Assembly (NCBI GenBank): GCA_021741925.1
Contig: JAIOWW010000024.1
Span: 1-12,664, forward strand
Direction of reading: 5' to 3'
DNA: 12,664 nucleotides
From: Pontimonas sp.
GTDB lineage: Bacteria; Actinomycetota; Actinomycetes; Actinomycetales; Microbacteriaceae
Made by a program: the position numbers and the translations under genes. The notes under the pieces were generated by a model, which was given only the letters and a program-made list of their open reading frames with translations, searched no databases and had not been told where the DNA came from. Of this stretch, positions 6,884-12,664 are shown piece by piece. The stretch's first letter is position 1; each line of letters begins with the position of its first letter.

Positions 6884-6912
6884 ACTATAGACCCGTGTCG
6901 TGAGAATCGCAA
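6884..6912 (-). promoter_or_regulatory. Probable promoter of the ABC transporter/CoA ligase operon
   Basis: On the minus strand, TTGCGA (6907-6912) and TATAGT (6884-6889) are separated by exactly 17 bases, matching housekeeping sigma boxes at 4/6 and 5/6. Transcription would start near 6877, giving a leader of about 140 bases before the ATG at 6734. It is the best promoter-like match I found upstream of the operon. Confidence 0.6.
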
Positions 6913-6977
6913 TAACCGGTCTCGACCCTTGTGCGGGCGTGGCATCTTCAACCGAACTGACACTGTCCAGAGCAAAC

Positions 6978-7020
6978 CGGGCCTACTCCCCAGAACCTTG
7001 GGATTAAACCCCACGGCCCG
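6978..7020. repeat. Inverted repeat in the intergenic region upstream of the operon promoter
   Basis: CGGGCC (6978-6983) and GGCCCG (7015-7020) form perfect six-base arms around a 31-base loop that contains a small GGG/CCC hairpin. It lies between the promoter and the terminator at 7069-7095. It resembles no tRNA that I can fold. A distal regulator site, an unknown small RNA or chance are all possible. Elsewhere in 6913-7068 I see nothing definite. Confidence 0.2.
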
Positions 7021-7068
7021 ATCAGTCTCTGGTACCTTTAGAAGTGGATTGGGCTTACTCGATCGGCA

Positions 7069-7095
7069 AAAACCTCTGACACGTTCGGAGGTTTT
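7069..7095 (-). terminator. Rho-independent terminator of the DUF3800 gene (possibly bidirectional)
   Basis: Arms AAAACCTCTGA (7069-7079) and TCGGAGGTTTT (7085-7095) pair over 11 positions with one G-U pair and a five-base loop. On the minus strand the stem begins five bases after the stop codon of the DUF3800 gene and runs into a T tract. The other strand also ends in TTTT, so it could work both ways. Confidence 0.8.
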
Positions 7096-7100
7096 CTGCT

Positions 7101-7865
7101 TTAACTCCTGAAGATAGGTGTGCGTGCCTCGATCGTGGACACCGTCTCGAGAGACTGGATTTTTTGCAGAATGATGTCATGTGCGCGATTAGGTTGATCT
7201 GGCCTCAGGGTCGCAACCCCAAGAGGTCTAGCCACCAAGTCAGATAGCTGGAGACCCAGACTGTTTGATCTTTTCGCGATACAGAGGAAATTGAACCCAT
7301 TCCCTCGAACATTGTGAGGTCCCACTGTCGTGGCGTGAGTAAACGCGTTTTCCAGGGCGCGGTCTTCTTGTGTCCCGCGACTTTCGAACATCATTGCCGT
7401 GTCAATGACACGAGCTTCAGCAGACTCAAGATATTCATCTAGTTGGCGGAGAGACGCTTCCATGGCTACCGAGTACATGTCTAACGCGGCTATAGACGAT
7501 GAGGCGTAGTCCCTTTTGTCGATAATGACCGCAAAAATCTGAAAATTCAGCGAGTCGATGAGGAGACTGAGATCTGTCTGGAAATCAGTCCGCACCGACA
7601 TTTCTCTGAGGATTGAAAACGGACCTAGTTGTTTTCGAATATCCCGCTCATGGAAGATAACTCCGTCGTGGCCAAAGTATTTGAACTTGATTGCTTGCAG
7701 TTGCGGGCACACCTTGTGGATGTAGTACTCGACGTCAAAAAGGCAGAGCGCCAGAACAAAAAGAGGGAATTCTGGGTCGATAGACCGTGAGCCGTTATCT
7801 CCGGACTCGTCCGCAAAAACAATGGTTTTTCTTAGTTCTGCAGCCCTTTCAGCGGCTTGCGCCAT
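7101..7865 (-). CDS. DUF3800 domain-containing protein
   Basis: A 254-residue protein with the marks of DUF3800, a family of unknown function often seen near mobile or defence genes. The N-terminal ADESGDNG at 18-25 follows the first strand (TIVF). FHERDIRK is at 71-78, ESRGTQEDRALE at 161-172 and GLQLSDLVARP at 204-214. The conserved acidic residues (Asp19, Glu20, Asp209) look like a metal site of a nuclease-like fold, but I know of no demonstrated reaction. The ATG at 7865 has GGGGAG nearby. The gene appears more AT-rich than its neighbours by eye and has its own terminator, which is compatible with horizontal acquisition. No partner gene, integrase or repeat flanks it. Confidence 0.8.
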   Translation of the reverse strand: MAQAAERAAELRKTIVFADESGDNGSRSIDPEFPLFVLALCLFDVEYYIHKVCPQLQAIKFKYFGHDGVIFHERDIRKQLGPFSILREMSVRTDFQTDLSLLIDSLNFQIFAVIIDKRDYASSSIAALDMYSVAMEASLRQLDEYLESAEARVIDTAMMFESRGTQEDRALENAFTHATTVGPHNVRGNGFNFLCIAKRSNSLGLQLSDLVARPLGVATLRPDQPNRAHDIILQKIQSLETVSTIEARTPIFRS

Positions 7866-7917
7866 GTGACTCTCCCCTGTTTAGCTGCTGCGGAGCAGGT
7901 TAGGGGATATTCAGGTA

Positions 7918-8346
7918 TCAAGAAGGGGTGGTTGATGCTTCCTGTGGATAAGTGGCCAACCAGGCTCTCTCGTCCTCGGAGAGCTTGCGTGGAGCACCGG
8001 TAGTGAAGTTATAGGTCACCAGTGCGACAAATCCTTCGGCAAATACTGTTCCGCTGGCGGCATCGAAAACCCTGCAGGCGAGCCGAAAGGACGAGCCTCC
8101 GACGTGGTCCACCGTCATCCCCACTTGAACAGGTGCTTTCCGGTAGTGCAGGGGAGCGAGGTATTTGAGTTGCTGCTCTGCCACCACGAGCCCACCACTG
8201 AGAATCGTGGAGCCTGGCCCTGAGTCAGGAATAACCCGCGCGCGGGCTTCCTCCAGATAGCGAAAGAACACCACATTGTTGACGTGACCAAAAGCGTCAG
8301 CATCACCCCAGCGCAGATCAATATCGACCACGTGTTCCAGCGACAT
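7918..8346 (-). CDS. Acyl-CoA thioesterase, 4HBT (hotdog) superfamily, YbgC-like
   Basis: A small hotdog-fold thioesterase of 142 residues, the normal size. Near the N-terminus, DIDLRWGDADAFGHVNNVVFFRYLEEAR carries the family pattern: RWGDADAFGHVNN, with the Asp used for catalysis, then the long helix. It should hydrolyse an acyl-CoA thioester in the cytoplasm. Start: the frame is open up to 8427, but the extra 27 residues do not look like the family, and AAGGAG stands four bases before the ATG at 8346, which gives the usual N-terminus MSLEHVVDIDLRW. It lies 52 bases upstream of the DUF3800 gene on the same strand and is divergent from the propeller gene. Any link with the CoA-ligase operon is by proximity only. 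Confidence 0.88.
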   Translation of the reverse strand: MSLEHVVDIDLRWGDADAFGHVNNVVFFRYLEEARARVIPDSGPGSTILSGGLVVAEQQLKYLAPLHYRKAPVQVGMTVDHVGGSSFRLACRVFDAASGTVFAEGFVALVTYNFTTGAPRKLSEDERAWLATYPQEASTTPS

Positions 8347-8507
8347 GCGACTCCTTAATTTCTCTCCCACACGATAACCCGTGATGTCCTCACAGGGAGA
8401 TATTCCTTGACCCAGAGGAAAACTCATGGAAGGGTTCCCCTAAGCACCTAGTGCCACAGCAGACTGCTCTGCCAGGGTTTGTTGGCTTCCTTGTAAGCCC
8501 AGACCCG

Positions 8508-8513
8508 AAGGAG
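8508..8513 (+). promoter_or_regulatory. Ribosome-binding site deciding the propeller-protein start
   Basis: AAGGAG stands six bases before the ATG at 8520, which begins a clean signal peptide. This favours 8520 over the upstream in-frame GTG at 8451. In 8347-8507 I see no convincing -35/-10 pair on either strand; a TTGACC at about 8407 lacks a matching -10 box. Confidence 0.7.
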
Positions 8514-8519
8514 AGTCTG

Positions 8520-10187
8520 ATGTTTCGTTACCTCACCGCACTGGCCCTTGTCACTCTGACCGCTCTGGTCCTGACTCATTCAAGCCCCCCGGCCTATGCC
8601 GCAGGTGATTGGGAACAAGTGGGTGTGGATATCGATGGTGAAGCTGCGGGCGATGAGTCTGGCTACTCGGTCGCACTGAATGACGATGGCACGATCCTGG
8701 CCGTTGGCGAATGGAAAAACACCGGACCACTGGGCGCCTTCCAAGGTCAAGTACGCGTCTATGAGTTGGGGGGGGGGGGGGGTAATAGCTGGGTTCAAAA
8801 AGGTGCAGACATTAATGGCGAAGCAGCTGGCGATTACTTTGGCACAGCCCTCGACCTGAGCCACGATGGCCTCACCCTGGTCGTCGGGGCCCCGTTTAAT
8901 GCAGGTGCGGGATCTAACGCGGGGCACGTCCGGGTTTTCACCTTCGCGAGTAACACCTGGTCCCAGCTGGGAGCAGATATCGACGGGTTCTCCAGTAACG
9001 ATCAGTTCGGGACAAGCGTCTCGCTGAGTGCGAACGGTCGCACTGTCGCGGTGGGAGCACCGACTGATGCGGTCACGGGTGGATATCTCCAGTCAGGTTT
9101 GGTCAGTGTGTATTCCTATTCGACGTCCTGGACCCAGGTAGGGTCACGAGGTCAGATTGAGGGTGAGGATGGTGATCTGCTCGGGCACCTCAACGCTGTC
9201 GACATCAGTGATGACGGAACGGTGGTAGCCGTCGGAGCTCGGCTGAGAAATAACGGACTCGTATCGAATACTGGCGGCCTCGAGGTGTATGCCCTCTCGG
9301 GTGGGGCATGGGTGCAAAGAGGGTCAACCCTGTATGGAGATGATGCCCAGGACCGGTTGGGCTACTCCGTCAGTATCAACGGTGATGGCACCGTCGCGGC
9401 AGCAGGTGCCATTTACAACGACGTGGGTAGTAACTCGAACGCGGGCGAGGTAAAGGTCTTCTTCTGGGATTCCTCAAGCTGGACCCAAAGAGGAGCCAGC
9501 ATTGACGGAGAAGGCGCGAACGATCTGTTCGGCCACGTGGTCGCACTCGATGATGCGGGTACTCGTCTGGCATTGGGAACCCACCAACACGACACCGCAG
9601 GATCGAATTCGGGACGAGTGAGAGTGTTCGATTTCGCCTCGACCGCCTGGAGCCAAGTTGGCTCAAGTATTGACGGTGAATCGGTAGAAGACAACTTTGG
9701 AATCTCTGTAGCACTCAGTGCAGATGGTGCCACTCTGGCCGCTGGTGCGCAGAAGGATGATGGGGGTGGAGCGAACGCGGGAACCGTGCGCGTGTATGCG
9801 ATACCGGTAGAGAGTGTGACCACCGAAGCAGCTAGTGCCGGAACCCCCGGCATCTACCTCCACGTTGCAGGTCCGGTGGGTCGACTGGCAGAGGGCTCAC
9901 CCGTGTATTACGGCAGTGACCGGGTGGCCATAACCTCCACCTATCTCCTCACAATCACCAACCAGACCACCAACACCACCTCCCGTGTGCTCGCCGAGGG
10001 TGTGGTGGATGCCAGGGGCAACTTGGAAGCCAGAGCTCTTTTGCCATCCCTCCAACCCGGGGACTATGACGTGATGTTCCAAGGCAAACACCGAGGAGGA
10101 GCGGGCCTGCGTCTCAGCGCCCGCATCACCGTCGGAGATGCGGGACAGGTCATGACACTGGGTCCAAACGTTCCTACGGTCTGGTGA
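8520..10187 (+). CDS. Secreted seven-repeat beta-propeller (FG-GAP-like) surface protein
   Basis: A 555-residue exported protein. A signal peptide covers residues 1 to about 27 (hydrophobic core LTALALVTLTALVLT, ending AYA). Seven repeats of about 57 residues follow, starting at Trp31, 91, 147, 204, 264, 321 and 377. Each runs W-x-Q-x-G, then DIxGE, a D-x-FG-x-S-V-ALS-x-DG segment, a VAVGA strand and a VRVY strand. Seven such units predict a seven-bladed beta-propeller. Residues 430-555 form a separate beta-rich C-terminal domain (YYGSDRVAITSTYLLTITN) without an LPxTG anchor or a final membrane segment. A run of 15 G in the coding strand (8768-8782) makes Gly84-88, in the loop between blades 1 and 2. 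The function is unknown; adhesion or ligand binding is plausible. The gene ends two bases before the convergent small membrane gene. Confidence 0.85.
   Translation: MFRYLTALALVTLTALVLTHSSPPAYAAGDWEQVGVDIDGEAAGDESGYSVALNDDGTILAVGEWKNTGPLGAFQGQVRVYELGGGGGNSWVQKGADINGEAAGDYFGTALDLSHDGLTLVVGAPFNAGAGSNAGHVRVFTFASNTWSQLGADIDGFSSNDQFGTSVSLSANGRTVAVGAPTDAVTGGYLQSGLVSVYSYSTSWTQVGSRGQIEGEDGDLLGHLNAVDISDDGTVVAVGARLRNNGLVSNTGGLEVYALSGGAWVQRGSTLYGDDAQDRLGYSVSINGDGTVAAAGAIYNDVGSNSNAGEVKVFFWDSSSWTQRGASIDGEGANDLFGHVVALDDAGTRLALGTHQHDTAGSNSGRVRVFDFASTAWSQVGSSIDGESVEDNFGISVALSADGATLAAGAQKDDGGGANAGTVRVYAIPVESVTTEAASAGTPGIYLHVAGPVGRLAEGSPVYYGSDRVAITSTYLLTITNQTTNTTSRVLAEGVVDARGNLEARALLPSLQPGDYDVMFQGKHRGGAGLRLSARITVGDAGQVMTLGPNVPTVW
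8768..8782 (+). repeat. Homopolymer G15 tract inside the propeller gene, candidate phase-variation switch
   Basis: Fifteen consecutive G (8768-8782) within codons 83-88. At this length the frame is open. With one G more the next codons are TAA TAG immediately; with one G less the frame ends at TGA 8857-8859. Either slip therefore truncates the protein in the first quarter. Slipped-strand switching is inferred; the length itself could also be a sequencing artefact. Confidence 0.75.
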
Positions 10188-10189
10188 GG

Positions 10190-10279
10190 TTACTTTTTCC
10201 TCGACACCAACCAGCCAAGTCCCGCCATGATGGCGCCACCGGCAACATAGGTTAACCACATAAAGAACAGGGTCTCCAT
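10190..10279 (-). CDS. Small single-span membrane protein, 29 residues
   Basis: A short reading frame starting METLFFMWLTYVAGG and ending GWLVSRKK. About 23 hydrophobic residues form one membrane helix, followed by a positively charged tail (SRKK), which predicts the C-terminus in the cytoplasm. Its ATG shares one base with the TGA of the lipoprotein gene (TGATG), so translation is very likely coupled, and it may work with that lipoprotein. No family is recognised. The coupling, the helix and the sharp charge boundary argue for a real gene despite its size. Its stop lies two bases from the stop of the convergent propeller gene, leaving no space for a separate terminator. Confidence 0.6.
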   Translation of the reverse strand: METLFFMWLTYVAGGAIMAGLGWLVSRKK

Positions 10280-10707
10280 CAGATCGCTGCCTCAGCGCAG
10301 AAAGTCTCGGCACGAATAACTCCATAAAACAGAGCATCGAAGGCCATGATCTGTTCCTCCGCGGTGCTCTCGGGGGTGCTGAGTCGATAGAAGGCCTCTG
10401 CCGCAACTCCGAGGTCATGGAGCCACTGCCCCTCAAGGGGCACTGGCTCACCCAGCCGCCAGGATGCGAGCTCAGCGAGTCCTGCCATGCGAAGTGAGGC
10501 GCTTCGGACCTGATTGAAGTCGGCAGGGTCATCGGATTCGATCAGTCGGTCGAATCCCTCGTGGTACTGGGCAATCTGATACATCACATCGGGGCAGAAG
10601 CCAAGATACGCATCCCGTGTGGTCGTGTCCGTGGGATCAGGCTGGTCGGGTGTTGCGCACCCGACCAGTAACCAAAGAACCATGAGAGCAGTAAGGAGGG
10701 TGCGCAT
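10279..10707 (-). CDS. Small lipoprotein of unknown function
   Basis: A 142-residue protein with a short lipoprotein signal: MRTL, a hydrophobic core, then lipobox LLVGC with lipidated Cys17. A Pro/Thr/Asp-rich linker (TPDQPDPTDTTT) follows. The mature domain is helical, with two further cysteines (GFCPD, ETFCAEAA) that could form a disulfide outside the cell. The frame is open up to a GTG at 10743, but the ATG at 10707 gives a proper signal peptide and is preferred; the ribosome site is weak (GGGAG, ten bases away). No family is recognised. It is upstream of, and coupled to, the 29-residue membrane protein. The leader before it carries overlapping inverted repeats. Confidence 0.75.
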   Translation of the reverse strand: MRTLLTALMVLWLLVGCATPDQPDPTDTTTRDAYLGFCPDVMYQIAQYHEGFDRLIESDDPADFNQVRSASLRMAGLAELASWRLGEPVPLEGQWLHDLGVAAEAFYRLSTPESTAEEQIMAFDALFYGVIRAETFCAEAAI

Positions 10708-10732
10708 CAGAGAGTGGCTCCCGAGAGTTGGC

Positions 10733-10837
10733 TGGCGACACACTGCGGGCAGAAAGGAGACAACAAGAACCCGACGAGAGGAAAACCGCAGTGTGCCGCC
10801 ATGAGAAAAAACCTAGGAGCGACCACCGACACTGCGG
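10733..10837 (-). other. Competing inverted repeats in the lipoprotein leader
   Basis: Arm A (10733-10748) and arm B (10786-10801) are complementary at 15 of 16 positions. Arm B's CCGCAGTGT (10786-10794) is also perfectly complementary to arm C (10829-10837, ACACTGCGG). On the minus strand C comes first, B next and A last, so C-B and B-A stems exclude each other. A TTTTCC stretch follows B, and a run of six T lies in the loop between C and B. The layout is that of an attenuator, but the loops are long (34-37 bases). Confidence 0.4.
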
Positions 10838-10845
10838 CGTGACGT

Positions 10846-11220
10846 CTAATACATCAGGAGCTTCGAGCGCAGGATGCGCTCGAAGCGCTCTATGTCGCCA
10901 CCAGCCATCTCCAGATCGTTCCAGTCCACCATCATGCTGAGGTGTCCTTGGCCATCATCGATGAGCACGCACGGCTCTCGTCCAGCGCTGGCGGCTTCCT
11001 GCTCAGGGGTTCTGGTGTTCCGATAGACGAGTGAGAAGGTGTGATCAAACTCTGACTCGATGGCCTGCTCGAGTGTTCGCCACCGGGCGGTAGGTTTTCG
11101 TGGGGAGTGTGTGAGCTGGGAGAGCCAGCAGGCGTGTGAGCCCACACGCCGTCCGAGGGCTCGACGAAATTCCTGGAACACGCCACCCTCTGCGCGGTAG
11201 ATGCCAATCAGTGTCGCCAC
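10846..11220 (-). CDS. Conserved hypothetical protein
   Basis: A 124-residue soluble protein with no signal peptide or membrane span. The N-terminus MATLIGIYRAEGGVFQEFRR, followed by GSHACWLSQLTHSP, resembles a small family of uncharacterised proteins that I recall as having a CxLCDITH-like segment at this point. Here only one Cys of that segment is kept, and a second Cys sits in REPCVLIDDG. The GTG start at 11220 has AAGGAG four bases upstream. The gene follows the coiled-coil gene after 55 bases and precedes the lipoprotein leader. The function is unknown, and the family resemblance is from memory, not from a search. Confidence 0.7.
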   Translation of the reverse strand: MATLIGIYRAEGGVFQEFRRALGRRVGSHACWLSQLTHSPRKPTARWRTLEQAIESEFDHTFSLVYRNTRTPEQEAASAGREPCVLIDDGQGHLSMMVDWNDLEMAGGDIERFERILRSKLLMY

Positions 11221-11275
11221 AGGTCTCCTTGCCGTGGCCTAGAGAGTATCAAGGCCTCCTGGAAGGGCGTGCTGG

Positions 11276-12202
11276 CTACTCCTCGTCGTCAGTGTCATCT
11301 CGAGCAGTCGTAGAGGGCTCGAGAGGGTTGACCACCTCGGTGATCGAGGGTGGGGGCGTCTCCTGGGACACTAAGCGCTCAACCTGGTCACCCAAGACGC
11401 TACGAATCCGGGTGACTTCTGCGAGGGATCCACTCACATCAGAGAAGATAAGGTTGACCAGCCGAAGAGACTCTTCCAAATTTTTCCGGGCACTCGTGGT
11501 GGCGCGAGAGGTGATGTCGTGGGCGGAGCGTTTGGCTTCGGCGAGAATTTCTTCCGCTTGTCGCTCAAGATCGAGTGCTCGCCTCTCACTGGCGGTTGCA
11601 TACGCGTCGGCTTCACGTCGAACCCGAAGAGAGTAGGAGTCAGCCTCGTCTCGAACTTCCGTTTCCGTGCGGTCGAGCTCCTGTTTCTGCAGGCGCAGTT
11701 CGCTGGCTAGTTGTTCGCGTCGTTTCGCGGCGTCTTCGAGGGTGGACTGGGCTTCCGATTCCAGGTGTTCGGCACGCGCCCGGGCCTGGTCGAGGATGGT
11801 GCGGGCTTCTTCTTCGGCGTGGGCTTGAATATCTGCCGCAGCTTCTTTGGCTGCAGCCCGGAGCGCAACGGCCTCTGTGCGGGCGGCTTCCGCCTCACTC
11901 TCAATCTCCTCGGCGCTTTCGCGAGCGGACGCCAGGGTGGCATCAGATTCGGCGATGGCTTTCTCGCGGATGCGAGCCGCTTCGCTGCGACCATGCCCCA
12001 GAACTATGGCTGCTTCCGCGCTCGCTTCCTCGACCTGTTTGACCATGCTCAAACGAAGCTCGGTGTTGCTGTCGTTGGCTTCTGTGAGCTGCGCCTTCAG
12101 GTACGAGCGCTCGTCCTCGAGAGCTTGGATGCGCTGAAGAACTGCTTGGGGGTCAAATCCCCGAAGAACTCGCTCAAACGGCTCGCCTGCCACAGTGCTC
12201 AC
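11276..12202 (-). CDS. DivIVA-like long coiled-coil protein
   Basis: A 308-residue protein that is mostly coiled coil. An N-terminal FERVLRGFDPQAVLQRI resembles the RGYDPxxVD element that begins DivIVA/Wag31-type proteins of actinobacteria. An Ala/Glu/Arg-rich coil follows over about residues 25-265, with repeated AExxA and EAxAxR units, and the tail is acidic (TARDDTDDEE). Such proteins act as scaffolds in polar growth or division, or mark membranes. The frame stays open to 12382, but the extension overlaps the zinc-ribbon gene and a likely promoter at 12252-12280. The GTG at 12202 (VSTVAGEPFERVL) places the start just before the conserved element; GTG 12193 is an alternative. Scaffold role is inferred. 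Confidence 0.75.
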   Translation of the reverse strand: MSTVAGEPFERVLRGFDPQAVLQRIQALEDERSYLKAQLTEANDSNTELRLSMVKQVEEASAEAAIVLGHGRSEAARIREKAIAESDATLASARESAEEIESEAEAARTEAVALRAAAKEAAADIQAHAEEEARTILDQARARAEHLESEAQSTLEDAAKRREQLASELRLQKQELDRTETEVRDEADSYSLRVRREADAYATASERRALDLERQAEEILAEAKRSAHDITSRATTSARKNLEESLRLVNLIFSDVSGSLAEVTRIRSVLGDQVERLVSQETPPPSITEVVNPLEPSTTARDDTDDEE

Positions 12203-12251
12203 GCTAACGAGGCCACCTGGTGCCCAGGTTGCCAGAATGTAACGATTGCCC

Positions 12252-12280
12252 GTTATAACTTTCTTTAGTTTGACAGGGAA
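12252..12280 (-). promoter_or_regulatory. Possible promoter of the coiled-coil gene
   Basis: TTCCCT (12275-12280) and TATAAC (12252-12257) on the minus strand are 17 bases apart. The -10 box is good (5/6) and the -35 box weak (3/6). A start near 12246 would give a leader of about 45 bases to GTG 12202 and rules against the longer coding start. Confidence 0.4.
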
Positions 12281-12292
12281 CCTACTGGTTCC
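12277..12292. repeat. Perfect hairpin GGAACC-TACT-GGTTCC at the zinc-ribbon stop
   Basis: Six-base perfect arms with a four-base loop cover the stop codon of the zinc-ribbon gene and overlap the -35 box of the next promoter. No T run follows, so it is a weak terminator at best; an operator or mRNA 3' end structure is equally possible. Confidence 0.45.
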
Positions 12293-12482
12293 ATTCCGCT
12301 TCCTCATCAAAATCGCTGCCGTATTGGGTCTCAGGGTATGCGGTGTTGGGGGAGTATCCGTGGGGCCCAGAGTGAACATCACCCTCGTCCATCGTGACGA
12401 ACCCGCACCCCGCGCACTTCTCTTGACCTTTGGGCCAGATGGCGTTGCAATCAGGACAGTAATCCGCTTCGTGTTCGATCAT
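12282..12482 (-). CDS. Small zinc-ribbon protein
   Basis: A 66-residue protein with one zinc-ribbon: YCPDCNAIW (Cys9, Cys12) and CAGCGF (Cys23, Cys26), a four-cysteine site with a ten-residue spacing between the pairs. The C-terminal 35 residues are acidic, polar and probably disordered (EGDVHSGPHGYSP, SDFDEEAEW). It has the look of small RNA- or protein-binding zinc ribbons. Start: ATG 12482 with a strong GAGGAGG seven bases upstream. It is divergent from the gene starting at 12607 and upstream of the coiled-coil gene. Function unknown. Confidence 0.75.
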   Translation of the reverse strand: MIEHEADYCPDCNAIWPKGQEKCAGCGFVTMDEGDVHSGPHGYSPNTAYPETQYGSDFDEEAEWNQ

Positions 12483-12606
12483 GCGTGGTCCTCCTCAGGT
12501 TTGTGGAACTCTACGCCGAACTGGTGGCCCGGCCTAGGTGTTGCCTGAGGATTCACAGCTTTTCTCCGCACCTTTCTGGCGCCTAGACTGGCGTCAGGAG
12601 GTTGCA

Positions 12607-12664
12607 ATGATGCGTCCCTTCGCCGCAGACCGGCCCCTGGAGTATCCGGCTAAACCTGCGCCCA
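12607..12664 (+). CDS. Start of an unidentified protein, cut by the right edge
   Basis: AGGAGG at 12596-12601 stands five bases before ATG 12607 and eight before a second ATG at 12610. The visible N-terminus reads MMRPFAADRPLEYPAKPAP and stays open to the end of the window. Too little is present to name a family. The strong ribosome site supports a real gene. The 124-base divergent gap to the zinc-ribbon gene must hold promoters for both, but I see no convincing pair of boxes there. Confidence 0.6.
   Translation, partial: MMRPFAADRPLEYPAKPAP

Noticed and set aside
6970..7025. Possible tRNA or known small RNA in the intergenic repeat
   Set aside because: The GGTTTAATCCC-like segment has no matching acceptor stem, D-arm or anticodon arm.
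6851..7111. 86-residue plus-strand frame across the operon promoter region
   Set aside because: It overlaps the promoter, palindrome and terminator, and has no ribosome site or recognisable domain.
8347..8427. 27-residue extension of the thioesterase
   Set aside because: No family resemblance, and a good AAGGAG stands before ATG 8346.
8451..8519. Upstream GTG start for the propeller protein
   Set aside because: It has no ribosome site and would put 23 residues in front of a normal signal peptide; AAGGAG fits the ATG at 8520.
12270..12275. Consensus TTGACA on the plus strand
   Set aside because: No acceptable -10 box 16-18 bases downstream and no plus-strand gene follows.
11276..12382. Longer coiled-coil frame starting at 12382
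   Set aside because: The extra N-terminus overlaps the zinc-ribbon gene, runs through a likely promoter and does not resemble the DivIVA-like start; GTG 12202 is preferred.
12490..12550. CCTCAGG/CCTGAGG pairing that could hide the zinc-ribbon ribosome site
   Set aside because: Only seven pairs across a 44-base loop, and the transcription start is unknown; chance is likely.

Overview
The window looks like chromosomal DNA of a high-GC Gram-positive bacterium. GC looks mid-to-high 50s by eye, several starts are GTG, and there are lipoproteins and an actinobacterial-style DivIVA-like coiled-coil protein. A small aquatic Microbacteriaceae-type actinobacterium is my best guess; no rRNA or other marker gene is present to prove it. 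Nearly all genes are on the minus strand. The exceptions are one long secreted protein (8520-10187) and a gene start cut by the right edge (12607 onward).

Positions 6734 down to 1 hold one compact minus-strand operon. In transcription order it encodes an amino-acid-type ABC substrate-binding lipoprotein, a permease, an ATPase, a crotonase (enoyl-CoA hydratase/isomerase family), an AMP-forming CoA ligase of the carnitine/crotonobetaine-CoA ligase type, a TetR regulator, a short-chain dehydrogenase and a TRIC-type membrane channel (cut by the left edge). Most junctions overlap or are a few bases wide. The promoter region (6735-7100) has a good -35/-10 pair, a 20-bp near-perfect palindrome just downstream of it that could be the TetR operator, and a leader of about 140 nt. 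The gene set reads as an uptake-and-activation route: import a carboxylic acid, activate it to a CoA thioester, hydrate it and oxidise it. No acyl-CoA dehydrogenase or thiolase is present. The binding protein lacks the Asp that normally holds an alpha-amino group, so the substrate may not be an ordinary amino acid.

Positions 7069-8346 hold a DUF3800 protein closed by a good terminator, and a 4HBT-fold thioesterase. Positions 8520-10187 (plus strand) encode a secreted seven-repeat predicted beta-propeller. A run of 15 G residues in its coding sequence would switch the gene off with a one-base slip in either direction, so it is a candidate phase-variable locus.

Positions 10190-12482 (minus strand) hold, in transcription order, a small zinc-ribbon protein, a long coiled-coil protein, a conserved hypothetical protein, a small lipoprotein, and a 29-residue single-span membrane peptide whose start overlaps the lipoprotein stop. 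The stretch between the hypothetical protein and the lipoprotein contains competing inverted repeats that share a middle arm. I see no tRNA, rRNA, insertion sequence or CRISPR array.
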